A DNA stretch of 64,000 bases from Zoogloeaceae bacterium (GCA_024235635.1 JACKMA010000001.1:1178001-1242000); one strand, 5' to 3'; numbered from the stretch's first letter, positions 24,898 through 37,824 are shown. A program made the numbers and translations. Notes: generated by a model from the letters alone, not told the origin.

Positions 24898-24903
24898 TAG
24901 AAT
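24898..24903 (+). promoter_or_regulatory. TAGAAT -10 candidate for cysK
   Basis: TAGAAT lies 31 bases before the cysK ATG, in the 116-base gap after the GGDEF-EAL gene. No clear -35. Confidence 0.4.
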
Positions 24904-24933
24904 TCATGGACTTCCACCAGATCACGGACAGCC

Positions 24934-25850
<917 letters not shown>

Positions 25851-25866
<16 letters not shown>

Positions 25867-26714
25867 CTCTGAACGTCGCCGGCTTCGCTGGCGGCCGGTG
25901 CGCCGACAGCGAACCGGCGGCGGATGTCGGCCGGGCTCGCGACGGCGTAGCCGAGATCGTCGAGCACCCGCTTCAGACGCACCACCTGCTCGGCATTATC
26001 GCGCAGCGGCGTGCCGTCCGCCCGCAGCAGATTGTTCTCGAATCCGACCCGGCAATGGCCGCCGGCCAGGGCAGCCTGCACGACACAGGCCAGTTCCTGC
26101 GGGCCGAACGCGCACACACCCCAGATCCAGGACCTGGGCATGTGCCGGAGAAAGGCGGCGACATCGACCGGGTGGCTGAGGCTGCCGGCATATCGCCCCA
26201 GCACCATCAGCACGTCGGGGCTGGCCTGCGGCAACCATCCGGCCTCCCACCAGCGCGCCAGCGCCTGCAGCTGTTCGGCGTTATAGACGATGTACTGTGG
26301 CACGGTGCCACCGGACGCGACCTCACCGAGAAAATCCCGAACCAGGGAGGTTTGCGTCTCGTCGTCCGGATCGAGCAGCTCCTGCAGATTGAGTGAGATC
26401 ATTTCGGGGCGCAGCGCCCGCTGCACCGCAATCACGTCATCCGGCGAGTACAGGCCGGCACGCTCGGTCGAGGGCTGGACGACGATGTCGCTGGCCGCGG
26501 CGATGGCGGATACGACTTCGCGGTAGCGCGCAGGATCGAGGCTGTGTCGCCCGTCCGCCTCGCGCACGTGGAGGTGGAATATCGATGCCCCCGATTGCCG
26601 GCAGGCGACGGCCTCGGCGACGATCTCGCCGGTCGTCAGCGGGATCGCCGCGTGATGCTGCTTCTGTCTGCGCGCACCGGTCGGCGCCACCGTGATCGCG
26701 ACCGGATGTGTCAT
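25851..26714 (-). CDS. BKACE-family beta-keto acid cleavage enzyme (DUF849)
   Basis: A 287-residue TIM-barrel zinc enzyme of the 3-keto-5-aminohexanoate cleavage family, which condenses a beta-keto acid with acetyl-CoA. The zinc His pair is in IFHLHVREADGRHSLD near residue 50; TVAPTGARR opens the first strand and RVGFENNLL is also conserved. The family has many substrates, so the true one is unknown. The ATG at 26714 has GGAG upstream. It lies 97 bases after trpE and could be read from that transcript. Confidence 0.85.
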
Positions 26715-26811
26715 CTGCAGTTGCTCCGGAAGGGGCAGCGGCCGGCGCACAGCGGCGGACCCGGTGCCCGTGCCGGCCGGCGCCCCATGCCGTTTGCGGT
26801 CCCGGTGACGA

Positions 26812-28287
26812 TCACTCGACCTGGGTGTCGAGCCCGGCCTCGGCCATCTCCGCCGCCCGCAGCATCGCCTTCGCCTTGTTCTGGGTCTCCTGCCATTCGG
26901 CATCCGGATCGGAGTCTGCGACGATGCCAGCGCCCGCCTGGACGTGGATCATGCCGTCCTTGAGCACCGCCGTGCGGATGTTGATCGCGAGATCCATGTC
27001 GCCGTGAAAACCGATGTAGCCGGTGGCGCCGGCATAGATGCCCCGCTTGGTCGGCTCGAGCTCGTCGATGATCTCCATCGCCCGCACCTTCGGCGCCCCC
27101 GACACCGTGCCCGCCGGGAACGTGGCTCTCAGCACCGCCAGCGCGTCAAGACCGTCACGCAGCTGTCCTTCGACGTTGGAGACGATATGCATGACATGGG
27201 AGTATCGCTCGATGATGAACTGGTCGGTCACCTTGACGCTGCCGACTCGGGCCACGCGGCCGCAGTCGTTGCGGCCGAGATCGAGCAGTTGCAGATGCTC
27301 TGCGCACTCCTTTTCGTCCGACAGCAGGTCGCGCTCCAGTTCCAGGTCCTCCGCCATGTCGGCGCCGCGCTTGCGGGTACCGGCGATCGGCCGCACGGTG
27401 ACGGTCTGGTCCTCGAGGCGCACCAAAATTTCGGGAGACGCCCCAACCACGTGGAAGTCCTCGAAATTGAAGAAGAACATGTACGGTGATGGATTGAGCG
27501 AGCGGATCGCCCGATACAGCGCCAACGGACTGGCCGCGAAGGGCTTGCTCATGCGCTGCGACAGCACCACCTGCATGACGTCGCCCTCGACGATGTATTC
27601 CTTGGCACGTCGCACCGCCGCCTTGAAGGATTCCTCGCCGAAGCCGGACACCGCCGTCCCCGGTTCGGTCGGCCGCTCGCCTGGAATCTCGACCGGCGCC
27701 CTGAGCTGAGCCAGCAGCTCGGTCAGCCGACGCTTTGCACGCTTGAACGCGCCGGGCACCTCCGGTTCGGCATAGACCACCAGCGTCAGCTTGCCCGACA
27801 GGTTGTCGACGATCGCGATCTCTTCCGACAGCAGCAGCAGGATGTCGGGCGTGCCCAGTTCATCGGGCCGCATGCCGGCAGCCAGGCGCGGCTCGATGTA
27901 GCGCACCGTATCGTAGCCGAAGCAGCCCACCAGGCCTCCCGCAAACCGGGGCAGGTGGTCACGTGGCGGCACCTTGATCCGAGCCATGAACTCGGCAACG
28001 AAATTGAGCGGATCGCCGTAGTCGCGGCGCTCCACCAGTCGGTCGCCGGTGAGCAGCAGCGCCGAGCGCTGATAGACCTCGATGCGGGTCGGTGCGGCCA
28101 GACCGATCATCGAGTAGCGCCCGAAACGCTCGCCGCCCTGCACCGACTCCAGCAGGTAGCTGTAGGGCCGATTGGCCAGCTTCAGGTAGATCGACAGCGG
28201 TGTATCGAGATCGGCAAAGGTCTCGAGGGTGACCGGAATTCGGTTGTAGCCCTGCGCCGCGAGGCGCTGGAATTCGGACTCAAGCAT
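26812..28287 (-). CDS. trpE: Anthranilate synthase component I
   Basis: First step of tryptophan synthesis: chorismate plus ammonia to anthranilate. The 491-residue protein has the N-terminal feedback-site region (LLESVQGGERFGRYSMIG), and the catalytic domain with GTRKRGADMAEDLELERDLLSDEKE, LDLGRNDCGRV and FPAGTVSGAPKVRAMEIIDELEP. The ATG at 28287 follows GGAG. TrpG, the glutaminase partner, is not next to it. A short Trp-containing leader ORF lies upstream, after gph. Confidence 0.96.
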   Translation of the reverse strand: MLESEFQRLAAQGYNRIPVTLETFADLDTPLSIYLKLANRPYSYLLESVQGGERFGRYSMIGLAAPTRIEVYQRSALLLTGDRLVERRDYGDPLNFVAEFMARIKVPPRDHLPRFAGGLVGCFGYDTVRYIEPRLAAGMRPDELGTPDILLLLSEEIAIVDNLSGKLTLVVYAEPEVPGAFKRAKRRLTELLAQLRAPVEIPGERPTEPGTAVSGFGEESFKAAVRRAKEYIVEGDVMQVVLSQRMSKPFAASPLALYRAIRSLNPSPYMFFFNFEDFHVVGASPEILVRLEDQTVTVRPIAGTRKRGADMAEDLELERDLLSDEKECAEHLQLLDLGRNDCGRVARVGSVKVTDQFIIERYSHVMHIVSNVEGQLRDGLDALAVLRATFPAGTVSGAPKVRAMEIIDELEPTKRGIYAGATGYIGFHGDMDLAINIRTAVLKDGMIHVQAGAGIVADSDPDAEWQETQNKAKAMLRAAEMAEAGLDTQVE

Positions 28288-28353
28288 GGAAGCTCCACAA
28301 AGTGCCAGTATTCGAGAGAGTCGTCGGACGGGAATCCGCCCGCAGCGTCGGGT

Positions 28354-28428
28354 CTAGCGACCCCGCCATGGCCGCCAGCCGCAGCCCGTTCCGCAGCGGG
28401 TGCTGACCGTACGCTCTTCGCTCGACAT
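28354..28428 (-). CDS. Possible trp leader peptide upstream of trpE
   Basis: A 24-codon ORF in the 167-base gap between gph and trpE. Its C-terminal part is GCGWRPWRGR, with two Trp codons two codons apart (TGG CGG CCA TGG) just before the stop. Trp is rare, and this is the expected design of an attenuation leader. A hairpin GGGTC-GCTA-GACCC spans the stop codon. A clear terminator with a T-run is not seen before trpE, so attenuation remains a hypothesis. Confidence 0.45.
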   Translation of the reverse strand: MSSEERTVSTRCGTGCGWRPWRGR

Positions 28429-28454
28429 TGCCTCGTGGTCCATTCCTGACTTCC

Positions 28455-29141
28455 TCACCCTCGGACCGCCGCTTCGATCAGCGGCAGGATCTCGGTCATC
28501 GAGGATAGCAGAGCATCGCACGGGATGGTGTCGACCGCGCGCCCTTCGCTGTAGCCGTAGCGCATCAGCACGACCGGCATGCCGGCGGCCTGTGCGGCCT
28601 CGGCGTCGTTTGCGGAATCGCCGACCATCAGCGCTCGGCCCACTGGAACGCCGAGCAGTTCGCAGGCGTGTCGCACCGTGGCCGGATCCGGCTTCTTGAC
28701 GCTCAGCGTGTCGCCGGACACCACCGCATCGAAATGCGTCGCGATGCCCATGCGCGTCAGCAGCGGCAGGGTGAAGGCACCGGCCTTGTTGGTCACGCAG
28801 GCACGCTTCAGACCCATCAGGGCAAGCGCGTCGAGGGTTTCGACGACCCCGTCGTAGATTCGGGTCCGTGCGCCGTTGACGGCTGTGTAGTGGCGCTTGA
28901 AGACCTCGACCGCGTCGGTGATCTCGGCCTCGTCTGCGCTCGCGTTCTCGGTCATGCAACGCCGCACCAGGTGCGGAATGCCCTTGCCGACGAAACCGTG
29001 GATCTCGGACAGCGGCCGCACCGGGCGACCGAGTTCGGCCAGCATGCGATTGGCGCCCTCGGCCAGATCGGGAATGGTGTCGAGCAGCGTGCCGTCGAGA
29101 TCGAACAACACCGCGGAAACCGTGAACCGAGGCTCAGCCAC
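28455..29141 (-). CDS. gph: Phosphoglycolate phosphatase
   Basis: A HAD-superfamily phosphatase that removes phosphate from 2-phosphoglycolate, a product of DNA repair and carbon metabolism. The 228-residue protein has the nucleophile motif FDLDGTLLDT, VTNKAGAF (motif II), KKPDP (motif III Lys) and VGDSANDAEAA (motif IV). It overlaps the end of rpe by eight bases and precedes trpE, the order rpe-gph-trpE seen in many Proteobacteria. Confidence 0.93.
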   Translation of the reverse strand: MAEPRFTVSAVLFDLDGTLLDTIPDLAEGANRMLAELGRPVRPLSEIHGFVGKGIPHLVRRCMTENASADEAEITDAVEVFKRHYTAVNGARTRIYDGVVETLDALALMGLKRACVTNKAGAFTLPLLTRMGIATHFDAVVSGDTLSVKKPDPATVRHACELLGVPVGRALMVGDSANDAEAAQAAGMPVVLMRYGYSEGRAVDTIPCDALLSSMTEILPLIEAAVRG

Positions 29142-29832
29142 CGCCGGCCCCGGCCCGCAGCGCGGCGATCACAGTGTCATAGCGATGGGGGTCGTCGTCA
29201 CGCCCGGCGCCGAACACTGCCGAGCCGGCAACGAAGGTGTCGGCGCCGGCCGCGGCGATTTCGCCGATGTTGTCGACCTTCACGCCGCCGTCGATCTCGA
29301 GCAGGATGCGCCGCCCGGATTCCCGCTCGAAGGCATCGATCTTCTGTCGGGCTTCACGCAGCTTGGCCAGGGTGCCGGGGATGAACTTTTGCCCGCCGAA
29401 GCCCGGATTGACGCTCATCAGCAGCACCACGTCGAGCTTGTCCATGACATGATCCATCCACGTCAGCGGCGTTGCCGGATTGAATACCAAGCCCGCCTTG
29501 CACCCCTGTTCGCGGATCAGACCGAGACTGCGATCGACGTGCTCCGACGCCTCCGGGTGGAAGGTGATCACGTCGGCACCGGCCTTGGCGAAATCGGGAA
29601 TGATCCGATCCACCGGACGGACCATCAGATGAACGTCGATCGGTGCCTCGGTACAGGGACGGATGGCTTCGCAGACCAGCGGTCCGATCGTCAGGTTCGG
29701 CACATAGTGGTTGTCCATCACGTCGAAATGGATCCAGTCGGCACCGGACGCGACGACATTCCTGACCTCTTCGCCGAGACGGGAGAAGTCGGCGGACAGC
29801 AGACTCGGTGCAATCCGGCAGGGGCAGGTCAT
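29134..29832 (-). CDS. rpe: Ribulose-phosphate 3-epimerase
   Basis: It interconverts ribulose 5-phosphate and xylulose 5-phosphate in the pentose phosphate pathway. The 232-residue TIM barrel shows IAPSLLSADFSRL, the metal and catalytic residues in IHFDVMDNHYVPNLTIGP, VHLMV, and the C-terminal LEIDGGVKVDNI and FVAGSAVFG. Start ATG at 29832, with a TAGAAT box 28 bases upstream. Head of the rpe-gph-trpE unit, divergent from apaG. Confidence 0.96.
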   Translation of the reverse strand: MTCPCRIAPSLLSADFSRLGEEVRNVVASGADWIHFDVMDNHYVPNLTIGPLVCEAIRPCTEAPIDVHLMVRPVDRIIPDFAKAGADVITFHPEASEHVDRSLGLIREQGCKAGLVFNPATPLTWMDHVMDKLDVVLLMSVNPGFGGQKFIPGTLAKLREARQKIDAFERESGRRILLEIDGGVKVDNIGEIAAAGADTFVAGSAVFGAGRDDDPHRYDTVIAALRAGAGGG

Positions 29833-29860
29833 GGTCGACTCCGGCAGATTCGATCCGCCG

Positions 29861-29866
29861 ATTCTA
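29861..29866 (-). promoter_or_regulatory. TAGAAT -10 candidate for rpe-gph-trpE
   Basis: Read leftward the bases are TAGAAT, 28 bases from the rpe ATG. It matches the other TAGAAT boxes in spacing. Confidence 0.45.
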
Positions 29867-29964
29867 CGCAGCTTGACGGTGACGCCAAAGCAAAGCCGGC
29901 ATCGGACTTGCCCTGCGGGCCGGCATCCGATTCAATTCAGCCATCGAAACTCCGAGCACAGCCG

Positions 29965-30348
29965 ATGACGCAGGCGAACAGGCACGAGATCATGATCGAA
30001 GCGGTGGCCCAGTACCTGGAGGCTGAATCCGACCCGGATCAGCAACGCTACGTCTTCGCCTATCACATCACGATCACCAACACCGGCACCGTCGCCGCCA
30101 AGCTGGTCAGTCGCCACTGGATCATCACCGACGCCGACGGCGACGTCCAGGAGGTGCGCGGGCTCGGCGTCGTCGGCGAACAACCGGAACTCGCACCGGG
30201 TGAGCGCTTCGAGTACACCAGCGGCTGTGCGCTGACGACGTCGGTCGGTACGATGCAGGGCAGTTACCAGATGCGCGCCGCCGACGGCGCCCGCTTCGAC
30301 GCACCGATCCCGCCATTCACGCTGTCGATTCCGCGGATTCTCCATTGA
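29965..30348 (+). CDS. apaG: ApaG (Co2+/Mg2+ efflux-associated protein)
   Basis: A 127-residue fibronectin-III-like protein. It contains YVFAYHITITNTGTVAAKLVSRHW, GLGVVGEQPELAPGERFEYTSG and MQGSYQMRAADG, all strongly conserved in ApaG. The protein is linked to cobalt resistance and diadenosine tetraphosphate levels in enteric bacteria, but the mechanism is not settled. ATG at 29965; divergent from rpe with 132 bases between. Confidence 0.95.
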   Translation: MTQANRHEIMIEAVAQYLEAESDPDQQRYVFAYHITITNTGTVAAKLVSRHWIITDADGDVQEVRGLGVVGEQPELAPGERFEYTSGCALTTSVGTMQGSYQMRAADGARFDAPIPPFTLSIPRILH

Positions 30349-30479
30349 ACCCTGGCGATGGTTGCGCCCGGCGACATTTCGCGACGTCTGCAAGATGCCA
30401 GGCGAGGCATTGCACCCGAGGAACGGCTCGCCGGACCCGAACGGGGCGGAACGGTGAGGCACCGCATGGTGACTAGACG

Positions 30480-31121
30480 ATGTCGTTGCGTGGCAGCTAC
30501 ACGCTGATCGCTCCGTTCTACGATCGCGTACTCGCAGCAGCGACGCGCGCTGCGCGTGCCGAGAGTCTGGCGCACCTGGCGCAGCAGCCGCCCCGTCGCG
30601 TGCTGTTGGCCGGCGTCGGTACCGGTCTCGATCTGCCGCATCTGCCGCCACAGCACGATTACGTCGGCATCGACCTGACCCGCGCGATGCTTCTGCGCAG
30701 CACACGCCGCGCCGGAGATCTGCGCTACCGTGCGATTCTGGGAGACGTCCAGGCACTGCCGTTCGCCGACGGCAGCTTCGACTGTGCCGTCCTGCACCTG
30801 ATTCTGGCGGTCGTACCGCACCCACGCCGCTGCCTCGACGAAGTCTTGCGGGTGGTACGGCCGGGCAGCGAGATCCTCGTCTTCGACAAGTTTCTGCGCC
30901 CGGGTCAGGCCGCACCGCTGCGCCGTCTGGCGAACCCTTTGTCGCGCCGTCTGGCGACCCGCCTCGATGTCGTCCTCGAGGACCTGCTGGTGGCGTCCGG
31001 TGCCGAAAAGACCTTCGACGAAGCCGCCCTCGCTGGCGGCTGGTTCCGTTGCGTACGGATGCGCCGCGGCGAATCAGTGGGCGCGGCGGGAACGGCGGAA
31101 CCGACGCAGCCGGGCCAGTGA
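30480..31121 (+). CDS. SAM-dependent class I methyltransferase
   Basis: A 213-residue methyltransferase. The SAM loop is VLLAGVGTGLDLPHL (about residues 40-55), acidic residue in YVGIDLTRAML, and the adenine region GDVQALPFADGSFDCAVLHL. The short N-terminus YTLIAPFYDRVLA resembles UbiE and phosphatidylethanolamine methyltransferases; the exact substrate is not determined. The 3' end overlaps the convergent DUF2062 gene by 48 bases. The 131-base gap before it holds no recognised element. Confidence 0.85.
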   Translation: MSLRGSYTLIAPFYDRVLAAATRAARAESLAHLAQQPPRRVLLAGVGTGLDLPHLPPQHDYVGIDLTRAMLLRSTRRAGDLRYRAILGDVQALPFADGSFDCAVLHLILAVVPHPRRCLDEVLRVVRPGSEILVFDKFLRPGQAAPLRRLANPLSRRLATRLDVVLEDLLVASGAEKTFDEAALAGGWFRCVRMRRGESVGAAGTAEPTQPGQ

Positions 31122-31628
31122 ATTCCAGCGCCAGATCACCAACACCAGCACATAGCCGAGAATTGCAGATCCGACCGCCAGGATCAGCAGGCCGGTTGCC
31201 AGCGGCGCGCCGATACCGGTGATCCAGTCGATGAAGCCGCTGACCGATTCAGCCGCCACCTGCGCCTGCGCCTGGGCCTGCTCCGCGTTCTGTCGAATCG
31301 GTCCGGCAACCGGCTCCAGCACCGACTTGCCGATGCGGTGGGCCAGCACGTAGACGAACGGGAAGGTGAAGGGGTTGGTGACCAGGGTCGCCAGCGCGGC
31401 CACCGGCGGATTGGCTCTGAGAAACAGCGCCGCGATCACCGCGAAGACGATCTGCGCGACCGGAATCAGGAAACCGAAGAACAGGCCGAGCGCGACCCCG
31501 CGGCCGACCGATTGGGCATCGAGTCGCCAATTGCCGTGCTTCTCCAGCCAGCCGGCAATCGGCTTCAACATGCGATTGCGACGCAGCGAGTCGCGGGTCG
31601 GCAGGAAGCGACGGAGAGTCTTGCGCAT
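31074..31628 (-). CDS. DUF2062 membrane protein
   Basis: A 184-residue protein with a basic N-terminus (RKTLRRFLPTRDSLRRNRML) and three to four hydrophobic helices. The DUF2062 signature is GVALGLFFGFLIPVAQIVFAV and NPFTFPFVYVLAHRIG. Its role is unknown. It follows argJ by 36 bases in the same direction. Confidence 0.88.
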   Translation of the reverse strand: MRKTLRRFLPTRDSLRRNRMLKPIAGWLEKHGNWRLDAQSVGRGVALGLFFGFLIPVAQIVFAVIAALFLRANPPVAALATLVTNPFTFPFVYVLAHRIGKSVLEPVAGPIRQNAEQAQAQAQVAAESVSGFIDWITGIGAPLATGLLILAVGSAILGYVLVLVIWRWNSLARLRRFRRSRRAH

Positions 31629-31664
31629 CTGAACGGTCCGGCCGGTTGCGGCCGGCAGCCGGCC

Positions 31665-32903
31665 TCAGCTCCTGTAGTCGGCGTTGATCTTCACGTAATC
31701 GTAAGAAAAATCGCAGGTCCACAGCGTGGCACCTGCCGCGCCCCGCGCAAGATCGACCCGCACTGTGATCTCGGCCGACTTCATGATCGCCGCACCGTCT
31801 TCCTCGCGGTAGCTCTCGGCCCTGCCGCCATTCTCGGCGACCAGTACCTCGCGCCCGTCCGCAGACAGCCAGACACGGATCCGTTCGACGTCGAGATCGG
31901 CGATTCCGGCATAGCCGACGGCTGCGAGAATCCGCCCCAGGTTCGGATCCGACGCGAAGAACGCGGTCTTGACCAGTGGCGAATGGGCGATCGCATAGCC
32001 GACCTTGCGGCACTCGTCACGGCTGCCGCCCGACTCGATCCGCAGGCTGATGAACTTGGTGGCACCTTCTCCGTCGCGCACGATCGCCTGGGCGAGTTCG
32101 ATCGCCAGCCCGGTGATCGCCTCGCTGAGCACCCGGTAGGCGTCGGTCCCCATGTCGGTGACCTCGGCATGTCCGGCCTGTCCGGTCGCCATCAGGATGA
32201 AGCTGTCATTGGTCGAGGTATCGCCATCCACGGTGATGCTGTTGAAGCTCGCTTCGGTGGCTTCGCGCACCAGCACGTCGAGCACCTCTTGCGACACCCG
32301 CGCATCGGTCGCCAGAAAACCGAGCATGGTCGCCATGTTCGGCCGGATCATGCCGGCACCCTTCGACATGCCGGTCAGGGTCACGGTGACGCCGTCGACC
32401 TGCACTTGACGTGACGCCGCCTTGGCAATCGTGTCGGTGGTCATGATTGCATGCGCGGCGGCGTGCCAGGCATCGGCATCGAGCGCGGCAACGGCCTTGG
32501 GCAGGCCGGCGACGAGCCGCGCCATGGGCAGGTGTTCGAGGATCACGCCGGTCGAGAACGGCAGCACCTGATCCGACCGGCAACCCATTTCCGCGGCCAG
32601 CGCGTCGCAACTGGCCCGAGCGTCGGCCAGCCCTCGCTCGCCGGTACCCGCATTGGCGATGCCGGTGTTGATCACCAGCGCCCGCACCTCGCCGACGGCG
32701 AGGTGCGCCCGGCACACCTGAACCGGGGCCGCGCAGAAGCGGTTGGTCGTGAACATGCCCGCCACCCGGGAACCGGCGGCGAGTTCGATCACGGTCAGGT
32801 CACGACGGCCGGGCTTGCGGATGCCAGCCTCGGCGATACCCAGCCTGACGCCGGCCACGGCGCGCAGACTCGATGCTTCGGGTGCGGATAGATTGACGGG
32901 CAT
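31665..32903 (-). CDS. argJ: Bifunctional glutamate N-acetyltransferase/ornithine acetyltransferase
   Basis: It moves the acetyl group from N-acetylornithine to glutamate, closing the arginine cycle, and may also use acetyl-CoA. The 412-residue precursor cleaves itself before the nucleophile Thr in KGAGMIRPNMATMLGF (near residue 190). Other motifs: SRVAGMFTTNRFCAAPV, INTGIANAGTGERG, and DGDTSTNDSF. A CGC-TATCAT box at 32952-32957 may be its -10. Confidence 0.96.
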   Translation of the reverse strand: MPVNLSAPEASSLRAVAGVRLGIAEAGIRKPGRRDLTVIELAAGSRVAGMFTTNRFCAAPVQVCRAHLAVGEVRALVINTGIANAGTGERGLADARASCDALAAEMGCRSDQVLPFSTGVILEHLPMARLVAGLPKAVAALDADAWHAAAHAIMTTDTIAKAASRQVQVDGVTVTLTGMSKGAGMIRPNMATMLGFLATDARVSQEVLDVLVREATEASFNSITVDGDTSTNDSFILMATGQAGHAEVTDMGTDAYRVLSEAITGLAIELAQAIVRDGEGATKFISLRIESGGSRDECRKVGYAIAHSPLVKTAFFASDPNLGRILAAVGYAGIADLDVERIRVWLSADGREVLVAENGGRAESYREEDGAAIMKSAEITVRVDLARGAAGATLWTCDFSYDYVKINADYRS

Positions 32904-32979
32904 GGCTCACTCGGCAACTGGAATGCGTCGGACGGCTTCCGACGGCCGCCCATGATAGCGGATTCGGCGCGCTGCCCGG

Positions 32980-34455
32980 TCAGCGCGGGCGTGCTTGGGC
33001 GACTGCGACCTGGGTCACCGCCATGCTCGCCTGTTGCGCGAAATGCAGCAGCCCCTGGTAAGCATCCTCGTCGATCGCACCAGCCCGGCTGTCCACGTAG
33101 AACACGCCGACCGGGCGGTTTGCCGCGCAGATCGGCACCAGGCACAACGCGCCCTCGCCGACCACGCGGCGCAGACGGTCGGCGCCGCCGCTCATCGAAT
33201 CGCCGGCGCCGAGACGAACCGGACGGGCCTGCTCGATCACGCAGCGGATAGCATCGGTCGCCGGCCCCGCCGCGACCGTGAACACGAAGCCCTGGGCCAG
33301 GTGTTCGGCACCCCGACCGAGCGCCGCCTTGCCCACCAGCTGACTGCGATTCGACGCGAGCAACGCGAACAATGCGCGCTCCAGACCGAGGGTGCGATAC
33401 AAGCCCTCCATCGCTAGGTGCAGGACGTCGTTCAGCGGCGCGCGCGCCGCGATCATCGCCGACAGTTCCCGCAGGATGCGCAATTGCAGCTGTGGATCGG
33501 CAGCCGGCGGCTCCGGTTCCGGCACTTCCTCCTCGCACATGCCGTTCTCGCCGCGGGGGATCAACCGGGCCGCCTCGGAGGCACCGAAGCTGATCGCCAC
33601 CCTCGCCGCCTCTTCGGCCTGGCCCTTGAGGTCCTCCAGCAGTTCGTGGTCCGGCCGGCCGGCGAGGCTGGCGAGCGCGGCGACCGCCTCGCGAGCCTCG
33701 CGCGAGTGCCAGCCATGCTCGACTGCCGCGCACAGTCGGTGCGATTGCAGGACCAGTTCGCCCGCGCGCCCGCCGGACGAATTGCCTTCGGCGACCGACT
33801 GCACGAGCGAGCCCAGGTGCCATTCACGAACCAGTCCCGCCGTCAGTTGACGCAGTCGGAAGCCGAGCACCTGCTGCTGGGCATGATCGGGATCGGTTCC
33901 CGGCTCGTCCAGCGCCCGGTCGAGCCGGGTTGCGAGTTCCTCACCGAAACACCAGAAGGCCATCTCGCCAATACGGGAAAGCAGTGCGGCAATGAAGATC
34001 TCTTCGGCGCGACGCTCACCGATCGAGACCGCCAGGGCCCGGGCCTGGACCGCTGCATGAAAGCTGCGCGCCATCTCGTCCACCACCCGACGGCGAACGC
34101 CGCTCGCCAGTAGCGCATCCACCAGCGCAATGCCCAGTGCCATGTCGGCCACCGCATTGAACCCGAGCACCACGATTGCCCGGCTGATCGTCGACACCGG
34201 CTGGCGCGTCGGATTATAAAATGCGCTGTTGGCGAGCTTCAGCACCTTCGCGGTCATCGCCGCATCCTGCAGGATCACCTGCGACAGACGCGCAGCAGAA
34301 GCACTCTCATCGTCGGTGACACAGCGCACGCCTTCGACCGTGACGCCGAATGCCGGCATGTCCTGCTGGGCGATGCGCTGCACCCAGCCGCCGGCGCCCT
34401 GCGGCGGCGGCGGCCGGGGCGCCTGCGGTACCTCGAATTGAAGATCTGAAAGCAT
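32980..34455 (-). CDS. HDOD and GAF domain signalling protein
   Basis: A 491-residue cytoplasmic protein. The N-terminal HDOD domain (about residues 25-230) has LSQVILQDAAMTAKVLKLANSAFYN and ISRAIVVLGFNAV. HDOD proteins lack the catalytic HD pair and act in signalling. After a Pro/Glu linker (EEEVPEPEPP) comes a GAF domain (about 340-480) with LVPICAANRPVGVFYVDS. Partners are unknown. Start ATG at 34455; a GTG at 34479 is also open. It is downstream of secA in the same orientation. Confidence 0.85.
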   Translation of the reverse strand: MLSDLQFEVPQAPRPPPPQGAGGWVQRIAQQDMPAFGVTVEGVRCVTDDESASAARLSQVILQDAAMTAKVLKLANSAFYNPTRQPVSTISRAIVVLGFNAVADMALGIALVDALLASGVRRRVVDEMARSFHAAVQARALAVSIGERRAEEIFIAALLSRIGEMAFWCFGEELATRLDRALDEPGTDPDHAQQQVLGFRLRQLTAGLVREWHLGSLVQSVAEGNSSGGRAGELVLQSHRLCAAVEHGWHSREAREAVAALASLAGRPDHELLEDLKGQAEEAARVAISFGASEAARLIPRGENGMCEEEVPEPEPPAADPQLQLRILRELSAMIAARAPLNDVLHLAMEGLYRTLGLERALFALLASNRSQLVGKAALGRGAEHLAQGFVFTVAAGPATDAIRCVIEQARPVRLGAGDSMSGGADRLRRVVGEGALCLVPICAANRPVGVFYVDSRAGAIDEDAYQGLLHFAQQASMAVTQVAVAQARPR

Positions 34456-34549
34456 GCCTGGGTTATCGGCGCCGGGCACACGCCCTTGAGGAGAAGGGCA
34501 CCGTCGTACGCCCGTCGACCACGGGCCGTGGATCGCCGGGCAGTCCGGC

Positions 34550-37276
<2,727 letters not shown>

Positions 37277-37310
37277 GGGCGGGGAATCAGGGCGTTGCGG
37301 CAAAGCGCGG

Positions 37311-37319
37311 ATAGTAGCA
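37311..37319 (-). promoter_or_regulatory. Extended -10 candidate for secA
   Basis: Read leftward: TGC-TACTAT, 35 bases before the secA ATG. It has the same TGC extension as the hisB and lpxC elements. It overlaps nothing coding. Confidence 0.4.
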
Positions 37320-37326
37320 TGGCCGG

Positions 37327-37809
37327 ATGACCCGGGCCTCGCAGTTGGCTACCATGGCGGCACGCCCACTGAAGCCGACCATGGCCGCCCCACTCGATCG
37401 CTACCTCGACGAATCCGACGCGCTGGCCGCGCTGCAGGCGCACGCCGCGCGCCTGGCGCGCATCAATGCACTGTTCCGCGACTGCCTGCCGCAGCATCTC
37501 GTCAGCGCCTGCGCAGTCGCCAATCTGCGGGCGGGCAGCCTGGTCGTGCATGCGGAAAGCGGCGCGGCTGCGGCCAAGTTGCGGCAGGCGGTCCCGAGAC
37601 TGCTGGAAAGGCTGGCGCTCGGCGGCGTCGCCATCGACGACATCCGGATCAAGGTCAGGCCACCGCGGGCGCTGCCGACGCCCCGGCCGGGCATTCATCG
37701 CAGCATCTCAGCGGCGGCGCTGCGTGACATCGATGCGTTCGCCGCCGGACTGCCGGCCGATTCCGCGCTGATCGCCCCATTGCGGCGCCTGATCTCGCGC
37801 AGCGGCTGA
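37327..37809 (+). CDS. DUF721 (DciA-like) protein
   Basis: A 160-residue protein with the DUF721 core: LAALQAHAARLARINALFRDCLP, ANLRAGSLVVHAESGAAAAKLRQ and IRIKVRP. DUF721 includes DciA, which helps load the replicative helicase, so a DNA-replication role is possible. In other Proteobacteria the gene lies between lpxC and secA, as here. The true start may be ATG at 37381 (MAAPLDRYLDES). It is divergent from secA with 50 bases between. Confidence 0.82.
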   Translation: MTRASQLATMAARPLKPTMAAPLDRYLDESDALAALQAHAARLARINALFRDCLPQHLVSACAVANLRAGSLVVHAESGAAAAKLRQAVPRLLERLALGGVAIDDIRIKVRPPRALPTPRPGIHRSISAAALRDIDAFAAGLPADSALIAPLRRLISRSG

Positions 37810-37824
37810 CTACGGGCGGCGGCG

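Noticed and set aside
28288..28353. Classical Rho-independent attenuator before trpE
   Set aside because: Hairpins can be drawn but no T-run follows, so I do not call a terminator; only the leader ORF is listed.
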